From: Caulobacter sp.
Lineage (GTDB): Bacteria; Pseudomonadota; Alphaproteobacteria; Caulobacterales; Caulobacteraceae
Length of the DNA stretch: 64,000 nt
Direction of reading: 5' to 3'
NCBI GenBank assembly: GCA_016125585.1
Contig: WGLL01000005.1
Span: 1 to 64,000, forward strand
The translations under genes and the position numbers were made by a program. This document shows, piece by piece, positions 61,513 to 64,000 of this stretch. The first letter of the stretch is position 1, and each line of letters begins with the position of its first letter. The notes beneath the pieces were generated by a model. That model was not told where the DNA came from. It did not search any database and saw only the letters and a program-made list of their open reading frames with translations.

Positions 61513-61877
61513 GGCGCGGCCCTGTCGCCGGGGCGGCATACGGCTCCGGGCCGGATGAAGACGGTTTCAAAGGCGTCAAGCTGGGCCTCGCGGCCGCTCG
61601 CTCCCTTCAGGGCGGTCTGCAGGGCGTCGACGCAGCGGGCCTCGCAGGCCTCGGCGGTGGCGCAGGCGCCGACATCCCCGCCGGCCTGGACGCAGCTGGT
61701 GACGGTATCCAGGCAGCCGGCCCATTTGACCACGGCGGGATCGGGGTTGGGGTCGATCTTCAGCACCTGGGCGCTGATGTCGCTGTGGCCAACGGCCTTC
61801 TTGCCATCGCCGCAGCCGACCATCTGCAGGGCGGCCAGGGTTGCCAGCAACAGGAAGGCCGCCCTTCGCTTCACCAT
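61509..61877 (-). CDS. Small Cys-rich lipoprotein
   Basis: 122 residues. Signal MVKRRAAFLLLATLAALQ ends in lipobox MVGC. The mature part has six further Cys (WAGCLDTVTSCVQAGGDVGAC, TAEACEARCV, GAVCRPGD), likely paired in the periplasm. Not a family I recognise. ATG 61877 is preferred: the candidate -10 at 61906 would start transcription near 61898, inside the longer frame from 61904. Coupled to the phospholipase-like gene (ATGA overlap). Confidence 0.75.
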   Translation of the reverse strand: MVKRRAAFLLLATLAALQMVGCGDGKKAVGHSDISAQVLKIDPNPDPAVVKWAGCLDTVTSCVQAGGDVGACATAEACEARCVDALQTALKGASGREAQLDAFETVFIRPGAVCRPGDRAAP

Positions 61878-61905
61878 CACCCCCAGCGGAATTGTCGTTC
61901 GCATA

Positions 61906-61935
61906 ACAGTAGTTTGCGAAATTCGAGGGGGTCAA
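61906..61935 (-). promoter_or_regulatory. Candidate promoter for the lipoprotein-phospholipase transcript
   Basis: On the minus strand TTGACC (61930-61935), 18 bases, then TACTGT (61906-61911). Moderate match. It sits in the 117-base divergent gap with the LLM oxidoreductase gene, whose own -10 may be TATATT near 61983. Confidence 0.35.
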
Positions 61936-61994
61936 GCGTGTCGCCGCGGGTTTGAGCCTGATGCGAACCGGCGGCCTGCGCCTATATTCCCACC

Positions 61995-62996
61995 ATGACC
62001 AAGCTCTCCGTCCTCGACCTCTGCCCCATCGTTCAGGGCGGCGACGCCGCCCAGGCCTTCGCCAACAGCGCCGATCTGGCCCGTCACGCCGAGGCGCTGG
62101 GCTACGAACGCTACTGGCTGGCCGAGCATCACAACATGCAGGGCGTGGCCAGCGCCGCCACCGCCGTGGTCATCGGCCATGTGGCGGCGGCGACCAAGAC
62201 CATCCGGGTCGGGGCAGGGGGGGTCATGCTGCCCAATCACGCGCCTCTGGTCATTGCCGAGCAGTTCGGCACCCTGGCGGCCCTCAATCCCGGCCGCATC
62301 GATCTGGGCCTCGGACGCGCGCCGGGCACCGACCAGCTCACCGCCCACGCCCTGCGCCGCACCCTGACCGGGGATGTCGACAGCTTCCCGCGTGATGTCA
62401 TGGAGCTGATCGGTTATTTCGAGCCGGACAGTCCCGAGCGCCGGGTTCGCGCCGTGCCGGGGGTCGGGCTGAGGGTGCCGATCTGGATTCTCGGCTCCAG
62501 CACCTACGGCGCCCAGCTGGCGGCGGCGCTGGGCCTGCCCTACGCCTTCGCCTCCCACTTCGCGCCCGGCGAGCTGGACCACGCCCTGGCCCTGTATCGG
62601 CGGCAGTTCCGGCCCTCGGAATTTCTCGACAAGCCCTACGCCATGGCCGGCTTCAACATCTTCGCCGCCGACACCGAGGCCGAGGCGCGGTTCCTGTTCA
62701 GCTCGTTGCAGCAGGCCTTCGTCAATCTGCGGACCGGAAAACCCGGCCCGATGCCGCCGCCTGTGGAGGGCTTCGAGGAACGGCTCGATCCGATGGCGAA
62801 GAGCCTGCTGGCCCAGGCGCTCAGCTGTTCGGCGGTCGGCGATCCGGACCAGGTCCGCGCCGGCCTGGGCGCCTTCATCGACCGCACCGGCGTCGACGAG
62901 GTCATCGTCAGCGGCTCGATCTTCGACCACGCCGCCCGCAAGCGCTCCTACGAGATCGCGGCGGAGGTTCATTCGGAACTGGCGAAGGCGGCGTAG
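61995..62996 (+). CDS. LLM-class flavin-dependent oxidoreductase
   Basis: 333 residues, luciferase-like TIM barrel, YhbW-type subgroup: [43 protein letters not shown] (the family WxxEHH), [23 protein letters not shown] and [16 protein letters not shown]. It uses reduced FMN or F420 and oxygen or a hydride acceptor; substrate unknown. The C-terminal [21 protein letters not shown] is typical. ATG 61995 is the first codon and the gap to the divergent lipoprotein gene is 117 bases. Confidence 0.9.
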   Translation: MTKLSVLDLCPIVQGGDAAQAFANSADLARHAEALGYERYWLAEHHNMQGVASAATAVVIGHVAAATKTIRVGAGGVMLPNHAPLVIAEQFGTLAALNPGRIDLGLGRAPGTDQLTAHALRRTLTGDVDSFPRDVMELIGYFEPDSPERRVRAVPGVGLRVPIWILGSSTYGAQLAAALGLPYAFASHFAPGELDHALALYRRQFRPSEFLDKPYAMAGFNIFAADTEAEARFLFSSLQQAFVNLRTGKPGPMPPPVEGFEERLDPMAKSLLAQALSCSAVGDPDQVRAGLGAFIDRTGVDEVIVSGSIFDHAARKRSYEIAAEVHSELAKAA

Positions 62997-63006
62997 CGAG
63001 ATGCGC

Positions 63007-63210
63007 CTCCCTTCCCACTGGAGGGGGGAAGGGCCGGGGATGGGGGTGGAGGACTTTCCGCCAGGCTGTCCTTCGAGTGTTCATTTGCTGATGTGAGTGA
63101 CGAGTTGACCGTCTGCAGGCGGTTTGAAGCGTGGCCCGTGACCAGGCGCCGCGCTTGCCTCAACCGCCGCCACCCCCATCCCCAACCCTTCCCCCCACCA
63201 GGGGGAAGGG
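63007..63210. repeat. Paired inverted repeat, family G
   Basis: CCTCCCTTCCCACTGGAGGGGGGAAGGG with GGGGATGGGGGTGG on the left; CCACCCCCATCCCCAACCC and CCTTCCCCCCACCAGGGGGAAGGGAG on the right. It lies between the convergent LLM and acetyltransferase genes. Single copy in this window. Confidence 0.8.
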
Positions 63211-63225
63211 AGCTTTCAGAGGATC

Positions 63226-63705
63226 CTAAACCCGCGCCAATCCCTCAGGCGCGACGGCCCCGTCCCGCAATGGCTTCCACAGCACCCGCCTCGAATCGAC
63301 CGGGCCGGGCATGACGATCCCGGGCGCCTGCACGAAACTCACCCGGCCGAAGTATGGCGCGTCGCCGACCAGGAAGACGCTGTCCCAGCCGGCCTTCGTC
63401 GCCGCGGCGCAGGCCAGTTCGACCAGCCGCTGGCCGACCCCGTGCTTGCGTTCCTCGGCCTCCACGGCGATGGGGCCGAGAAACACGGCGACGCCGTCGC
63501 CGACCCGGGCCGGCCACATCCGCACCGAGCCCAGCAGCGCCTCGCCGCGCCAGGCGCTGAACGACAGGGCGGGGATCAGGTCGTTGCCCTCGCGCAGGCG
63601 CTCGGCCGCCTTGGCGTAGCGGCCGGGGCCGAAGGCCCGCTCGGTCAGGGCGGCGATCAGGGGGGCGTCGGCGGGCGCCTCGGGGCGATAGAGAATGTCG
63701 GGCAT
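63226..63705 (-). CDS. GNAT-family N-acetyltransferase
   Basis: 159 residues. Acetyl-CoA loop region AVFLGPIAVEAEERKHGVGQRLVELA (R/Q-x-x-G-x-G/A as KHGVGQ, ~85-110), preceded by LSFSAWRGEALLGSVRMWPARVG. The C-terminal GRVSFVQAPGIVMPGPVDSRRVLWKPL matches the YhbS-like subgroup, which acetylates small molecules or proteins; the acceptor is unknown. ATG 63705 starts MPDILYRPE. Divergent from the MFS gene with a 219-base gap. Confidence 0.88.
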   Translation of the reverse strand: MPDILYRPEAPADAPLIAALTERAFGPGRYAKAAERLREGNDLIPALSFSAWRGEALLGSVRMWPARVGDGVAVFLGPIAVEAEERKHGVGQRLVELACAAATKAGWDSVFLVGDAPYFGRVSFVQAPGIVMPGPVDSRRVLWKPLRDGAVAPEGLARV

Positions 63706-63890
63706 GGGCTCGGCGGAATCCGGGATCAGAAGGGACGGATCGTCCCGCCAGGAGCGGGAACGGCTAGCGGCGCGGGCGTGTCGCGCGGCGGGGCGTTCGT
63801 CGGAGGCGCAGCATGGCGAGCCCCTCCTTCAAGCGGCCGTTCGGAGCGCGCGACTTACGGTCGTCGCGGCCCCGCGTCAATGGCGTTGCA

Positions 63891-63908
63891 GCCCGGCCCG
63901 CGCCGGGC
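63891..63908. promoter_or_regulatory. GC-rich hairpin in the leader of the MFS gene
   Basis: GCCCGGC-CCGC-GCCGGGC, a 7-bp stem with a 4-base loop, 16 bases before ATG 63925. Possible leader structure. The remaining 63706-63890 stretch contains no other feature I can support. Confidence 0.3.
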
Positions 63909-63924
63909 CAAGTTACCATCCCAG

Positions 63925-64000
63925 ATGAGCGAATCTCCCGACGACGACAGTTCGATGCGCGCCCTGCTGGGGCAGCGCGATTTTGTATTGTTCTGGTTCT
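63925..64000 (+). CDS. Probable MFS transporter, N-terminus only
   Basis: Starts at ATG 63925 and runs off the window after 25 codons: an acidic start (MSESPDDDSS) followed by MRALLGQRDFVLFWF. The ALLxxRDFxLFWF stretch is the common start of the first TM helix in major-facilitator transporters of the exporter type. Substrate unknown; identification rests on this short N-terminus only. Confidence 0.55.
   Translation, partial: MSESPDDDSSMRALLGQRDFVLFWF

Noticed and set aside
58999..61998. A 999-codon plus-strand open frame opposite the phospholipase-like gene
   Set aside because: Composition is Gly/Ala/Arg/His-rich with no family motif. It is the mirror of a real minus-strand gene in high-GC DNA and overlaps the true LLM start.

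Overview
The window is a GC-rich alphaproteobacterial chromosome segment, most likely from Caulobacterales (a Phenylobacterium, Caulobacter or Brevundimonas relative; inferred from gene families and promoter style, not from a marker gene). Two promoter candidates fit the Caulobacter housekeeping form (TTG-type -35 and GCTANAAC-like -10; positions 1113-1139 and 7665-7693). I saw no tRNA, rRNA, CRISPR array, transposase or phage gene. Both ends cut genes: an OmpA-family porin on the left and a probable MFS transporter on the right.

Layout. 1-3012: OmpA-like porin and a CPA2 cation/proton antiporter. 3096-7586: a four-gene copper locus (DUF2946 upstream ORF, TonB-dependent receptor, PepSY membrane protein, PCu(A)C lipoprotein). 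7665-11156: acyl-CoA ligase facing a Nudix hydrolase and a 2,4-dienoyl-CoA reductase-type SDR. 11171-16624: a divergent version of the enterobacterial yjfIJKLMC set. On the minus strand are an RCK potassium channel, DUF2491, DUF350 and DUF1190; on the plus strand are YjfI, a PspA-family protein and a glutathionylspermidine-synthase-like ATP-grasp enzyme. 16827-19931: isomerase, SDR, WYL regulator and a frameshifted GST. 20212-23376: two coupled 16S rRNA modification genes, a degenerate nuclease-like secreted protein and a DUF72 protein. 23792-27683: MsbA, a DUF374 acyltransferase, a phosphatase and a GFA protein. 27964-35208: DUF4170, CysQ, PmbA, MAPEG, M14 peptidase, UbiD, YjbR and a zinc-ribbon protein. 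35282-45002: gamma-glutamyltransferase, VOC protein, lysine methyltransferase-like protein, secreted proteins, a frameshifted PhyH dioxygenase, TylF-type methyltransferase, DUF1772, desaturase and DUF2147. 45234-53179: Baeyer-Villiger-type monooxygenase, UbiA, feruloyl-CoA-synthase-like ligase, esterase, cytochrome b561 and a VIT family transporter, with three FNR/FixK-like boxes. 53369-63705: YhhN protein, TPP enzyme, DEAD-box helicase, a large phospholipase-C-like gene broken by an amber codon, a lipoprotein, an LLM oxidoreductase and an acetyltransferase.

Two multigene systems stand out. In the copper locus the first gene looks like a CruR-type metal-sensing upstream ORF that would control the uptake genes behind it. 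In the yjf locus a potassium channel, a PspA membrane-remodelling protein and an ATP-grasp ligase share one short divergent control region containing a 24-bp near-palindrome.

Intergenic space is dominated by large paired inverted repeats of at least seven sequence families (about 120-200 bp each, sixteen elements listed). Many lie between convergent genes and some reach into the 3' ends of coding regions. Three genes are broken: two by apparent one-base deletions in G/C runs and one by an in-frame stop. The two deletions could be assembly errors.
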